Shown here: in pieces, positions 19,977 to 29,450 of the stretch
Numbering within the stretch: position 1 is the stretch's first letter
Layout of the letters: each line of letters opens with the position of its first letter
Source: Ornithinimicrobium sediminis
GTDB taxonomy: Bacteria > Actinomycetota > Actinomycetes > Actinomycetales > Dermatophilaceae
Length of the DNA: 64,000 nt
Direction of reading: 5' to 3'
Assembly: GCF_021272345.1 (NCBI RefSeq)
Contig: NZ_JAJSDQ010000008.1
Coordinates: 39,489 to 103,488 of the forward strand
Translations under genes and position numbers: made by a program
The notes under the pieces: generated by a model
Databases searched by the model: none
Told to the model about the DNA's origin: nothing
What the model saw: the letters and a program-made list of their open reading frames with translations, nothing else

Positions 19977-21341
19977 ATGCGCTACGCCGAATCCATCATC
20001 GACCTGGTGGGCCACACCCCCCTGGTCAAGCTCAACCACGTCACCGGTGACGTGCGGGCCACCGTGCTGGCGAAGGTCGAGTACCTCAACCCGGGTGGCT
20101 CGGTGAAGGACCGCATCGCGACGCGCATCATCGACGCCGCCGAGGCCGACGGGCTGCTCGGGCCCGGTGGCACGATCGTGGAGCCGACGAGCGGCAACAC
20201 CGGGGTGGGGCTGGCGCTCGTGGCGCAGCAGCGCGGCTACCGCTGTGTGTTCGTGTGCCCGGACAAGGTCGGCGAGGACAAGCTCAACGTGCTGCGTGCC
20301 TACGGGGCCGAGGTCGTCGTCTGCCCCACGTCGGTCGCGCCGGACCACCCGGACTCCTACTACAGCGTGAGCGACCGGCTGGCCCGCGAGATCGAGGGCG
20401 CGTACAAGCCCAACCAGTACGAGAACCCGCACGGCCCGAGGAGCCACTACGAGACCACGGGGCCGGAGATCTGGGAGGACACCGAAGGGCGCGTCACGCA
20501 CTTCGTGGCTGGTGTCGGCACGGGCGGCACGATCACCGGCACCGGGCGGTACCTCAAGGAGGTCTCCGGAGGCCGGGTGAGGGTCGTCGGTGCCGACCCG
20601 GAGGGCTCGGTCTACTCCGGTGGCACGGGACGGCCGTACCTGGTGGAGGGCGTCGGCGAGGACATCTGGCCCGGTGCGTACGACCCGTCGGTGCCGGACG
20701 AGATCGTCGCCGTGAGCGACGCCGAGTCCTTCGCGATGACCCGCCGGCTGGCCCGGGAGGAGGGGCTGCTGGTGGGGGGCTCCTGTGGCATGGCGGTCGT
20801 CGCCGCGCTGCGCGTCGCCCGTGACCTCGGCCCGGACGACGTCGTCGTGGTGATCCTGCCCGACGGCGGCCGTGGCTACCTCGGCAAGATCTTCAACGAC
20901 ACCTGGATGCGCAGCTACGGCTTCGTTCCGGCCTCGCAGGAGAAGACCGTGCGCGACGTCGTGAGCAGCAAGAGCGGCGACCTGCCGGCGCTCGTCCACG
21001 CCCACCCGACCGACACCGTGCGCGACGCCGTGTCGATGATGTCCCAGTACGGGGTCTCGCAGCTGCTCGTGCTCTCCGCCGAGCCACCCGTGGTGATGGG
21101 AGAGGTCGTGGGCGCGGTCAACGAGCGTGACCTTCTCGACGCGGTGTTCCACGGCGAGGTGCGGATGAGCGACACCGTCGCCACCGTGGTGGGCCCGCCG
21201 CTGGGGCTCATCGGGGTCGGTGAGACCGTGGCTGCGGCCCGCGAGGCCCTGGCCTCGACCGACGCCCTGCTCGTGACCGAGGACGGCAAGCCCGTGGCCG
21301 TCCTCACCCGACCCGACCTGCTGACCTTCCTCTCGGAGTGA
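19977..21341 (+). CDS. cbs: Cystathionine beta-synthase
   Basis: A 454-residue PLP enzyme that joins serine and homocysteine to give cystathionine. The PLP lysine is in NPGGSVKDR and the phosphate-binding loops are TSGNTGVGLA and GVGTGGTITGTGRYL. Residues about 335-454 hold a pair of CBS domains (VSMMSQYGVSQLLV and LLVTEDGKPVAVLTRPDLL), which typically regulate activity. It is followed after 6 bp by the cystathionine gamma-synthase gene, forming a transsulfuration operon. Confidence 0.93.
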   Translation: MRYAESIIDLVGHTPLVKLNHVTGDVRATVLAKVEYLNPGGSVKDRIATRIIDAAEADGLLGPGGTIVEPTSGNTGVGLALVAQQRGYRCVFVCPDKVGEDKLNVLRAYGAEVVVCPTSVAPDHPDSYYSVSDRLAREIEGAYKPNQYENPHGPRSHYETTGPEIWEDTEGRVTHFVAGVGTGGTITGTGRYLKEVSGGRVRVVGADPEGSVYSGGTGRPYLVEGVGEDIWPGAYDPSVPDEIVAVSDAESFAMTRRLAREEGLLVGGSCGMAVVAALRVARDLGPDDVVVVILPDGGRGYLGKIFNDTWMRSYGFVPASQEKTVRDVVSSKSGDLPALVHAHPTDTVRDAVSMMSQYGVSQLLVLSAEPPVVMGEVVGAVNERDLLDAVFHGEVRMSDTVATVVGPPLGLIGVGETVAAAREALASTDALLVTEDGKPVAVLTRPDLLTFLSE

Positions 21342-21347
21342 TCTGAC

Positions 21348-22493
21348 ATGACCGGTTTCGCCACCCGTGCCATCCACGCCGGACAGGCCTTCGACCCGAC
21401 CACCGGGGCCGTGATCCCGCCCGTCTACCAGACCTCCACCTTCGTGCAGGAGCACGTCGGTGGTCTGCGGGCGGGCTACGAGTACGCCCGCGGCACCAAC
21501 CCGACCCGTGACGCGCTGCAGGAGCTCATCGCCGACCTGGAAGGGGGCAGCCACGGGTTGTCCTTCGCCTCCGGGCTGGCTGCCGAGGACGCCGTGCTGC
21601 GCGGGCTGCTGCGTCCCGGAGACCACGTGCTGATGGGCAACGACGTCTACGGCGGCACACATCGGCTGGCCAACCGCATCCTCGCCCCGTGGGGCGTCGA
21701 GCTGAGCACCGTGGAGATGTCGGACGTCGACGCCGTGCGTGCGGCGATCCGACCCACTACCGCCATGCTGTGGCTCGAGACCCCCAGCAACCCGCTGATG
21801 AAGATCACCGACATCGAGGCCGTGGCGGCTCTCGGACACGAGCACGGCACGGTCGTGGTCGTCGACAACACCTTCGCCTCGCCGGCGCTGCAGAGGCCGC
21901 TCGCCCTGGGCGCCGACCTGGTCGTGCACTCGGCCACGAAGTACCTCGGCGGGCACTCGGACGTCCTGGGCGGTCTGGTCGCCACCGGCGACGCCGAGAT
22001 CGCCGAGAAGGTGGGCTTCCTGCAGTTCGCGGCGGGAGCAGTCTCCGCTCCGTGGGAGGTGTTCCTCACCATCCGGGGCATCAAGACCCTGCAGATCCGC
22101 ATGCGCCAGCACAGCGACAACGCCACCGCGGTCGCCGATGCCCTGCTGGGGCACCCGGCCGTGGAGCGGGTCTACTACCCGGGACTGCCCGAGCACCCCG
22201 GCCACGACGTGGCATCACGGCAGATGGAGCGCTTCGGCGGGATGGTCTCGCTCGCCCTGCACGGCGGTGCGCAGGCAGCACGGACGTTCGCCGAGTCGAC
22301 ATCGGTCTTCCAGCTCGCCGAGTCCCTCGGCGGCGTCGAGTCCCTGGTCAACTACCCGGCCGAGATGACCCACGCCTCGGTGCGCGGCACCGAGCTGGAG
22401 GTGCCGGACAACGTGATCCGGCTGTCCGTCGGCATCGAGGACGAGGCCGACCTGGTCGCCGACGTCCGCTCCGCGCTGGCGCGTCTGGCCTGA
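21348..22493 (+). CDS. metB: Cystathionine gamma-synthase / gamma-lyase family enzyme
   Basis: A 381-residue fold-type I PLP enzyme. The PLP lysine is in VVHSATKYLGGHSD, with YEYARGTNPTRDALQ near the N-terminus and the conserved NYPAEMTHASV near the C-terminus. It either makes cystathionine from an activated homoserine and cysteine or cleaves cystathionine. The direct pairing with cbs suggests reverse transsulfuration, so a gamma-lyase activity is possible; sequence alone does not separate the two. Confidence 0.9.
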   Translation: MTGFATRAIHAGQAFDPTTGAVIPPVYQTSTFVQEHVGGLRAGYEYARGTNPTRDALQELIADLEGGSHGLSFASGLAAEDAVLRGLLRPGDHVLMGNDVYGGTHRLANRILAPWGVELSTVEMSDVDAVRAAIRPTTAMLWLETPSNPLMKITDIEAVAALGHEHGTVVVVDNTFASPALQRPLALGADLVVHSATKYLGGHSDVLGGLVATGDAEIAEKVGFLQFAAGAVSAPWEVFLTIRGIKTLQIRMRQHSDNATAVADALLGHPAVERVYYPGLPEHPGHDVASRQMERFGGMVSLALHGGAQAARTFAESTSVFQLAESLGGVESLVNYPAEMTHASVRGTELEVPDNVIRLSVGIEDEADLVADVRSALARLA

Positions 22494-22533
22494 CAGCCAG
22501 CCCCAGCGGCGCGCCGCCGGCGTCCGCAGACCC

Positions 22534-23286
22534 TCAGGCGCTGCGCGCTGTGGCGTCGAGCACCCACCCCGGTCGTCGCGGGCTCGGCGCCTCGAGCGCG
22601 ACCTCGAAGTCCGGGCTCAGCAGGGCGGCCAGGGCCTGCGGCGTCCGCGGGTCGACCGCGGTCGTGCACAGCGCACGGGCGACCAGACCGCGGGTGTGCT
22701 TGGCCATGTGCGTCGCACCGGGCACACGCACCCTGACCCACCGGGCGGCCGGCTCGCCCTCCGGCACCCAGGCCGCCGCATACGTGCTCGACCGGCAGTC
22801 CACGACCAGGCCGCGCCCGACGAGCCCGGGGAGCACCGCCGCCAGGGGCCCGCGCCAGTGTCGGGCGAGCGGCCCGACACCGGGCAGGTTGACCGACATG
22901 GAGAGGCGGTAGGGCGCGACCCGGTCGGTGGTCCGCAGCGCTCCGTAGAGGGCAGAGACGACCAGGAGCCGACGGTGCGCACGGCGTCGGGCGCCGGCCT
23001 CGAGACCGGGCAGGTCGAGTGCGTCGTAGAGCACCCCGGTGTAGAGCTCGCTCACCCGCACGGCCGGTGCGGTGCGCAGCCGGGTGTTGCGAGCGACCTC
23101 CTCTGCGAGCGCAGGGCTCACGCCGAGCACGTGCGGCGCCTCGTCGGTCGCGCTCAGCCGGCCGACCGCGTCGACGACACCGCGGCGTGCCTGGGTGAGC
23201 TCGGGGAAGGACAGGCGGGACAGCTCCATCGGGGTGCCGCGGCGGCGGACGGTCTTGGTCTCGGAGGGGGGCAGCAGGATGAGCAC
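22534..23286 (-). CDS. yaaA: YaaA-family peroxide-stress protein
   Basis: A 250-residue UPF0246/YaaA protein, beginning MLILLPPSETK, a family signature, with SALYGALRTTDRVAPYRLSM in the middle. In E. coli YaaA lowers free intracellular iron during peroxide stress and binds DNA. The gene is convergent with metB and divergent from the HAD gene. Several later positions are Arg/Ala-rich and look less conserved than in enterobacterial members. Confidence 0.85.
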   Translation of the reverse strand: MLILLPPSETKTVRRRGTPMELSRLSFPELTQARRGVVDAVGRLSATDEAPHVLGVSPALAEEVARNTRLRTAPAVRVSELYTGVLYDALDLPGLEAGARRRAHRRLLVVSALYGALRTTDRVAPYRLSMSVNLPGVGPLARHWRGPLAAVLPGLVGRGLVVDCRSSTYAAAWVPEGEPAARWVRVRVPGATHMAKHTRGLVARALCTTAVDPRTPQALAALLSPDFEVALEAPSPRRPGWVLDATARSA

Positions 23287-23338
23287 GGTCGCAGCCTAGG
23301 TGGCCGGACCCCCAGGGTTGCTGCGTAGGGTGCCGTCC

Positions 23339-24151
23339 ATGCTGGTCGACAGTGGTCTGCCGAGGGTGGTCGCGACGGACTGCGACGGGACCCTGCTGCG
23401 CAGCGACGGCACGGTCTCCGGACGCACCCGGCGTGCCCTGGCGCGCGCCGAGGAGGCCGGCATCACCGTGGTGCTGGTCACGGCACGGCCCCCGCGCTGG
23501 ATGCACGAGCTCGCGGAGGTCGCCGGTGGCCACGGCGTGGTGCTGTGCGGCAACGGAGCCTTCACCTACGACCTGTCGCTGCGGGAGGTGACCTCGCACC
23601 GGCTGATGGACCCGCAGGTCGTGCTGGAGGTCGTGGCCGACCTGCGCTCGCAGCTGCCGGGGGTGACCTTCGCCCTGGAGAGCCTGCGTGGTTTCGCCCG
23701 CGAGCCCGACTTCGAGCGGGCCTCCGGCCGGCACGACGGACAGTGGCGGGTCGGACCGGTCGAGGAGCTCGTGGAGCACGCCCCCGGCAAGATCCTGGTC
23801 CGCCACCCGACCTGGGCCGTCGACGACCTGCACGACCGCGTCTCCGCGGTGGTGGCGCGGCGCGCCGAGGTGTCCCACTCCGGTGCCGTCGGCCTGGCCG
23901 AGCTGGGCCCGGCGGGGGTGACCAAGGGGCTGGCTCTGGCAACCTGGTGCACGGAGCAGGGGGTGAGGGCCGAGGAGGTCTGGGCGTTCGGTGACATGCC
24001 CAACGACCTGCCCATGCTGACGTGGGCCGGACGGTCGTTCGCCGTGGGCAACGCCCACCCCGCGGTGCACGCCGCGGCGACCGACCGGTGCCCCGCCAAC
24101 GACGACGACGGCGTCGCGGTGACCCTGGAGATAGCACTTTCCCGGGTCTGA
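23339..24151 (+). CDS. HAD-superfamily hydrolase (Cof/YbiV type)
   Basis: A 270-residue Cof-type HAD phosphatase. Motif I is ATDCDGTLLRSDG (nucleophile Asp and acid/base Asp), motif II is VVLVTARPPRW, the motif III lysine is in VTKGLALATW and motif IV is AFGDMPNDLPML. The cap insertion lies between residues about 85 and 190. These enzymes dephosphorylate sugar phosphates or related metabolites; the substrate is not predictable here. The ATG at 23339 was preferred to an in-frame upstream GTG overlapping the yaaA promoter region. Confidence 0.88.
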   Translation: MLVDSGLPRVVATDCDGTLLRSDGTVSGRTRRALARAEEAGITVVLVTARPPRWMHELAEVAGGHGVVLCGNGAFTYDLSLREVTSHRLMDPQVVLEVVADLRSQLPGVTFALESLRGFAREPDFERASGRHDGQWRVGPVEELVEHAPGKILVRHPTWAVDDLHDRVSAVVARRAEVSHSGAVGLAELGPAGVTKGLALATWCTEQGVRAEEVWAFGDMPNDLPMLTWAGRSFAVGNAHPAVHAAATDRCPANDDDGVAVTLEIALSRV

Positions 24152-24220
24152 CGCGCGGGACGCGCGCGGGACGAGCCGTCAGCGAGCGAGCCACCGGGTG
24201 TCGCGGACGTCACGGGACGG

Positions 24221-24700
24221 TCAGTGCGGTGGCACCCGGCCGCGACCGGCCTTCGTCTGCGACCGTCGCTTCTTGGCCTCCAGCCGTCGATGCTGGGACC
24301 CCCTGGTGGGGCGGGTCGGCCGTCGCGGGGGCGGCGGGGGTGCCAGTGCCTCTCGCAGCAGCGCAGCCAGGCGCTCCCTGGCCACCGCCCGGTTGCGCAG
24401 CTGCGAGCGTCGCTCCGAGGCGGCCACGGACAGCCGCCCGCCGACCAGGCGGTCGCCCAGCACGGCGAGGACCCGCTCCCGCTGGGCCGGCGTGAAGGCC
24501 GCCGACGCAGCCGGGTCGAACAACAGCTCGACCCGGCTGTCGGTCGTGTTGACGCCCTGCCCGCCCGGGCCGGCCGCACGGCTGAACCTCTCGACCAGCT
24601 CTCCGGCAGGCACGGTCAGCCCTCTCGGCAGGCCCGGGCCGGGTCGCAGCCGCAGGTCTCGCCCTGGCTCGGGGTTCACCTCCGGGTCAGCCGACCTCAC
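24221..24700 (-). CDS. arfB: ArfB-like ribosome-rescue peptidyl-tRNA hydrolase
   Basis: A 159-residue release-factor-like protein. The GGQ motif is in AAGPGGQGVNTTDSRVEL and a basic tail rich in Arg/Lys (RRLEAKKRRSQTKAGRGRV) should enter the mRNA channel of stalled ribosomes. It lacks the stop-codon recognition domain of RF1/RF2, as expected for ArfB/YaeJ. The gene overlaps the end of the carbonic anhydrase gene by 14 bp, so the two are probably co-transcribed. Confidence 0.88.
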   Translation of the reverse strand: MRSADPEVNPEPGRDLRLRPGPGLPRGLTVPAGELVERFSRAAGPGGQGVNTTDSRVELLFDPAASAAFTPAQRERVLAVLGDRLVGGRLSVAASERRSQLRNRAVARERLAALLREALAPPPPPRRPTRPTRGSQHRRLEAKKRRSQTKAGRGRVPPH

Positions 24701-25178
24701 GCAGGGTGCCGGAGGCGACGTCGTAGACGAAGCCGCGCACCGACTCCTTGTGCGGGATCGCGGGCTCGGCGTGGATGCGTGCGATGTTCTGCCGCACGTC
24801 CTCGTCGAGGTCGGTGAAGGCCTCCGCCGCCCAGGTGGGCTTGACCCCGGTGTCCTCGGCGATGGACTGCCGGAAACCGTCGTCGGCGAACGTGAGCATG
24901 CCGCAGTCGGTGTGGTGGATGAGCATGATCTCCGTGGTGCCGAGCAGGCGCTGGCTGATGGCCAGCGAGCGCAGCTCGTCCTGGGTCACCACGCCGCCGG
25001 CGTTGCGGATGACGTGGGCGTCACCCTCGGACAGGCCCAGCAGGCCGTAGACGTTGAGCCGGGCGTCCATACAGGCCACGACGGCGATCTGCCGTGCAGG
25101 CGGGAGGGGCAGGTCGCCCTTGTCGAAGGACGCGGCGTACTGCCGGGCCTGGGCGAGGAGCTCGTCGGTGACGGACAT
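24687..25178 (-). CDS. Beta-class carbonic anhydrase
   Basis: A 163-residue enzyme interconverting CO2 and bicarbonate. Zinc ligands and active-site residues are seen in CMDARL and in IHHTDCGM, where the His and Cys bind zinc and the Asp-Arg pair of the first motif positions the ligand. It may supply bicarbonate to the biotin-dependent carboxylases. Length fits the small actinobacterial beta-CA group. Confidence 0.92.
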   Translation of the reverse strand: MSVTDELLAQARQYAASFDKGDLPLPPARQIAVVACMDARLNVYGLLGLSEGDAHVIRNAGGVVTQDELRSLAISQRLLGTTEIMLIHHTDCGMLTFADDGFRQSIAEDTGVKPTWAAEAFTDLDEDVRQNIARIHAEPAIPHKESVRGFVYDVASGTLREVG

Positions 25179-25296
25179 CGTGCCTTCTTTCGCAGGGGAG
25201 GGGCGCGGGGTGGGGACCCGGCTGGGTCAAGCATGACCGAACCGGCCTCGCGAGGTCGACCTGCGGTCCGGGCGTCCGCCCTGCACCGCGCAGGGG

Positions 25297-27411
25297 CTAC
25301 CCCCCGTGGTGCCCCATGGGCTGCCCGGGCTGCACCGGCCCGATGCGGTAGGGCCGCATCATCTCGTTGTCCTCGTGCTCGAGGATGTGGCAGTGCCAGA
25401 CGAACTGGCCGGGGGAGTCGAAGCGCATCCGGATGCGGGTGACCTCACCCGGGTAGGCGATGACGGTGTCCTTCCAGCCCAGCTCGCCGGCCTCGGGCCC
25501 TCGGACCTCCCCGTCGGCCACGACGCGCAGGTGGCCCATGCCCTCCTCGGTGACCGAGACGACCTGGCGTCCGAGGACCCGGAACATGACCTCGTGGACG
25601 TGGATCGGGTGGGCGTCCTCGGTGGTGTTGTAGACCTCCCAGGTCTCGACGGTGCCGACGTCGGGGTTCTCGCTCACCTCGTCGTGCCACAGGTGCGGGT
25701 GGACGAACCCGTCGTCGTCGACCGTGCCGAGGAGCGCTGCCACCGGGGCGTCGAGGCCCGGCTCCATCGACATCTCCTCCACCAGGGCGAGGCGCCGCAC
25801 GGAGCCCGGTGGCAGGTCTGTCACCGTCGGCAGCTCGAGGAACTCCGGAGGTGTGCTGCGGTCCTGGCCCTGCCGCGGGACCACGCGGAGCTGCATGACC
25901 TGGCCGGTCGTGGCAGGGTCGGCCGCGTCGAAGTCCTCGTCCGGCTCGCCGCCGCCGAAGGGCTCGTCCGGGCCGAGGTTGCGCAGCACGTGCGCGCCGG
26001 TCGGCACCTGCGTGAAGTCCACGACGACGTCGGCCCGCTCGGCGGGTGAGAGCAGCAGCCGGCCGTCCGCTCCGGCGGCGGTGAGCGGCACCGGTGCGGC
26101 CAGGAAGCCGCCGTCCGAGCCGATCTGCCATGCCTGGGCCCCCGGGATGTCGCCGAAGGCCAGGATGAGGAAGCGCGAGTTGCAGCCGTTCAGCAGCCGG
26201 AAGCGGTAGCGCCGCTGCTCCACCTCCAGCGTGGGCCAGGTCGTGCCGTTGACGATGATGGCGTTGCCGAAGAACTCGGGGTTCCACACCGGCGGGATGT
26301 CGCCGGCGGGGATGTACGGCCCCGTGACCCCGTCGAAGAACTCCCGTGAGTCGGGGTAGAACAGCGAGCCGTCGGCGTTGAACGAGCGGTCCTGGATCGC
26401 CAGCGGGATCTCCCGGTAGCGACGGTTCGAGGGGTAGCGGTCGTTGCGTTCGGGGGCGGGGCCCGGCAGCACCGCGGGACGACCCGTTCGGGTGTCCCGG
26501 ACGGCGTCGTCTCCGTCGGGACCACCGCGCACCAGGTAGAAGCCTGCGGGGCCTGCGTACACGTTCGCGCGCGTGATGCCCAGCGTGTGGTCGTGGTACC
26601 AGAGCGTGGCCGCCCGCTGGTCGTTCGGGTACTGGAAGGTGGCCCGGCCCGGGCCCCACTCCACCCCGTGCAGGTCGGCGGCCTTGCCGGCGAAGAAGTC
26701 GTACCAGGTGCCGCGGGTCGCGTAGTCCGCGGGGATGTCCACCGCGTCCGGCAGGTACCACGCCTCGGGGTAGCCGTCGCTCTCGTCACCGACACCCACC
26801 GCCCCGTGCACGTGCGTCACGACCGGGACGGGCCCGGTGTAGGCGCCCGGAGCCTCGGCGAAGGTCGGAGTGGAGTCCCGCCCGGCCTCACCACCACCGG
26901 GGTTGGCCCAGTGGAGGGTGGGGTCCAGGGGCAGCAGGTGAGGCAGCGCATGCCCCCCGTCGTCCACGAGGCCGTTGACCCAGGTGACACGCACCGGCCG
27001 GTCCCACCCGGCCTCGATGGTCAGGCTGGGCGCGTTGCTGATCTCCAGGTGCCTGAACTGCGGGTCGACCGGGCCGTAGCCCCACACGGTGGTGGCCGGC
27101 AGCGCCGGCGGCAGGACCTGCTGCGCGAACTGGCGCACCGCGATGACATAGTGCTCGATGTTCTTGCCCCCCCGGGAGGGGACCAGGGCGGTGCGCGGCA
27201 TCACGGGCGGCACCAGGAGCGCCGCCGCATACTTCGGGATGGTGGCGGAGTCCATCGGCAGGCTCATGCCTGACTGGGACGGGACCTCGACCGCCACCGA
27301 GTCACCCCCGAGACGAGTGAGGAGGAAGAGCCCGAAACCGGCGCCGCCGGTCCGGAGGACAGTGCGGCGGCTGGGCCGGGTGGACCCGGGCATGCGGACG
27401 TCGTCGTCCAT
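25297..27411 (-). CDS. Tat-exported multicopper oxidase (bilirubin oxidase/CotA-like)
   Basis: A 704-residue three-cupredoxin laccase-type oxidase. The start at 27411 gives a twin-arginine signal (SRRTVLRTGGAGFGLFLL), so it is exported folded. Copper ligands are visible in HVHGAVG, LWYHDHTLGITRANVYAG, DAHPIHVHEVMF and WHCHILEHEDNEMM, covering the type 1 and trinuclear sites. It couples one-electron oxidation of phenols or metal ions to reduction of O2 to water. An in-frame start 36 bp upstream is less likely because it displaces the Tat motif. The protein ends with Gln/Gly/His-rich residues. Confidence 0.92.
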   Translation of the reverse strand: MDDDVRMPGSTRPSRRTVLRTGGAGFGLFLLTRLGGDSVAVEVPSQSGMSLPMDSATIPKYAAALLVPPVMPRTALVPSRGGKNIEHYVIAVRQFAQQVLPPALPATTVWGYGPVDPQFRHLEISNAPSLTIEAGWDRPVRVTWVNGLVDDGGHALPHLLPLDPTLHWANPGGGEAGRDSTPTFAEAPGAYTGPVPVVTHVHGAVGVGDESDGYPEAWYLPDAVDIPADYATRGTWYDFFAGKAADLHGVEWGPGRATFQYPNDQRAATLWYHDHTLGITRANVYAGPAGFYLVRGGPDGDDAVRDTRTGRPAVLPGPAPERNDRYPSNRRYREIPLAIQDRSFNADGSLFYPDSREFFDGVTGPYIPAGDIPPVWNPEFFGNAIIVNGTTWPTLEVEQRRYRFRLLNGCNSRFLILAFGDIPGAQAWQIGSDGGFLAAPVPLTAAGADGRLLLSPAERADVVVDFTQVPTGAHVLRNLGPDEPFGGGEPDEDFDAADPATTGQVMQLRVVPRQGQDRSTPPEFLELPTVTDLPPGSVRRLALVEEMSMEPGLDAPVAALLGTVDDDGFVHPHLWHDEVSENPDVGTVETWEVYNTTEDAHPIHVHEVMFRVLGRQVVSVTEEGMGHLRVVADGEVRGPEAGELGWKDTVIAYPGEVTRIRMRFDSPGQFVWHCHILEHEDNEMMRPYRIGPVQPGQPMGHHGG

Positions 27412-27554
27412 GATGAAGCCCCTTCGTTCACGGTGGTCCCCCGGCACTCTTCGACGACACCGCGTCGTGCTTCACCTGTCCAGGGACCTTCGGCCCTTGA
27501 CATCAGGCGAAGGTGGTGAAGCCATGTGCCGGTGTCGCGCCTAGGCTGGCCGTC

Positions 27555-29013
27555 ATGGCCCACCGAGCGACGACGATGCACACCGCACCGGACAGCCCAG
27601 GCGCCCGGCTCTCGGCGGTCTTCGCCCAGGTCCGTGCGGAGCTCGAGGTCCGGGAGGAGTTCCCCGAGCCGGTGCTCGCCGAGGCTCTCGCGGCGGTGGC
27701 TTCACCTGTGCTCCCCGAGCGTGACGCTACGGTCCTCGAGCTCGTCACCATCGACCCGCCGGGGTCGATGGACCTCGACCAGGCGCTCCACATCACGCGG
27801 GCCACCGACGCGGACGGGCCGGGCGCGGCATACCGGCTGCGCTATGCCATCGCCGACGTGCCTGCCTACGTGGCACCCGGGGGCGCCGTCGACGCCGAGG
27901 TCAGGCTGCGTGGCCAGACGATCTACTGCCCCGACATCCGGGTGCCCCTGCACCCGACAGTGATCAGCGAGGAGGCAGCGAGCCTGCTGCCCGGCCAGAC
28001 GTGTCCGGCCTTCGTCTGGGACGTGCTGCTCGGCCCCGACGGCGAGCGGGTGGCGGCGCAGGTGTCCCGCGCCATGGTGCGCAGCGCGCGGCGGTACACG
28101 TATGCGGAGGTCCAGGAGCTCGTGGACGCCGGCACCGCGGAGGAGACCCTCCTGCTGCTGCGGGAGGTGGGACGGCTGCGCGTGCAACGGGAGTCGGAAC
28201 GGGGTGGGGCCAGCCTGCCGATGCCCGAGCAGGAGGTGCACGAGCACGAGGGGGGCTACGCGGTGCGCCTGCGCCCGCTGCTGGAGGCGGAGGACTGGAA
28301 CGCCCAGATCTCGCTGCTCACCGGCATGGTGGCCGCCGAGATCATGCTGGAGGGGGGTGTCGGGATCCTGCGCACCATGCCGCAGGCCGACGAGGGGGCG
28401 GTCCGTCGGTTCCGGCGTCAGGCGCGCGCCCTGGGGGTGCCCTGGCCGGAGGGGATGGCCTACAGGTGACTTCCTGCGCACCCTCGACCGGTCCGATCCG
28501 GCGCACCTGGCGGTCATCCACGACGCTACGGCACTGTTCCGCGGAGCGGGCTACACGCCCTTCGACGGGCGGGTGCCCGAGGAGACCGTGCAGGCAGCGA
28601 TCGCCGCTCCCTACGCCCACGTCACGGCCCCCCTGCGCCGGCTGGTCGACCGGTTCGGGCTCGTCGTGTGCGAGGCGCTGTGCGCAGGGGAGGAGGTGCC
28701 GGGGTGGGCACGCCAGGCGCTGCCCGGGCTGTCCGAGGTGATGACGACCAGCGGCCGGCAGGCGGGCGCCGTCGAGCGGGCCTGCGTCGACGCCGTGGAG
28801 GCTGCGGTGCTGCAGCCGCTGGTCGGCGAGGTGTTCCCCGCCGTGGTCGTCGACTCCACCTCGCGAGGGCTGGTGGTCCAGGTGACCCATCCTGCGGTCA
28901 CGGCTCACGCAGAGGGGCACGCCGAGCTGGGCGAGGAGGTCGAGGTCGAGCTCCTCGAGGCCGATCTCGAGGCCCGGCGGGTGCGGTTCGGCATCGTGCG
29001 GGGCGTATCCTGA
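27555..29013 (+). pseudogene. RNB-domain ribonuclease (RNase R/II type), frameshifted
   Basis: The first part (27555-28469) contains the RNB catalytic core, including DPPGSMDLDQALHITRA and YAIADVPAYVAPGGAVD with the metal-binding aspartates. Close to base 28464 a single extra A in the sequence tacAggtgac moves the frame; without it the protein reads GMAYGDFLRTLD and continues uninterrupted to 29013 (frame 1), including HVTAPLRRLVDRF typical of the RNB end. The intact protein would be about 485 residues, exoribonuclease-like and 3'-5'. Nothing else is decayed, so a very recent mutation or a sequencing/assembly error are both possible. It ends five bases before rnpB. Confidence 0.85.
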
Positions 29014-29018
29014 GAGGT

Positions 29019-29421
29019 GTGGATGAGTCGGCCAGACGGCCGCGTCGAGGAGCCACCCGGGAGACCGGGTGACTGGCTCGCCGAGGAACGTCCGGGCTCC
29101 ACAGGGCAAGGTGGTGGCCAACAGCCACCCGGGGCGACCCGCGGGACAGTGCCACAGAAAACAGACCGCCACCGGGCAACCGGTGGTGAGGGTGAAACGG
29201 TGGTGTAAGAGACCACCAGCACGCCAGGTGACTGGCGTGGCTCGGTAAACCCCACCTGGAGCAAGACCAGACAGCACGCGTTCGAGGGCGGCCCGCCCGA
29301 GCGTGCGGGTAGGTCGCTGGAGGTGTGCGGCAACGCACGTCGTAGATGGATGGCCGTCACCGTCGCAGTGCCGGCAACGGCGCGACGGCACAGAACCCGG
29401 CGTACCGGCCGACTCATCCAC
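29019..29421 (+). ncRNA. rnpB: RNase P RNA, bacterial class A
   Basis: About 400 nt. The closing helix P1 is formed by 29019-29032 (GTGGATGAGTCGGCC region) with 29407-29421 (GGCCGACTCATCCAC). The P4 core element GAGGAACGTCCGGGCTCC is at 29083-29100, and the conserved ACAGAAAACAGACCGCC and GGTAAACCCCACCTGGAGCAAGACCAGA segments follow in order. It is the ribozyme that matures tRNA 5' ends. Its 3' end borders an integrase gene, which marks it as the probable integration site of the island on its right. Confidence 0.96.
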
Positions 29422-29450
29422 CAACCCCCGTCTGAACAGCGGAAACGCCG

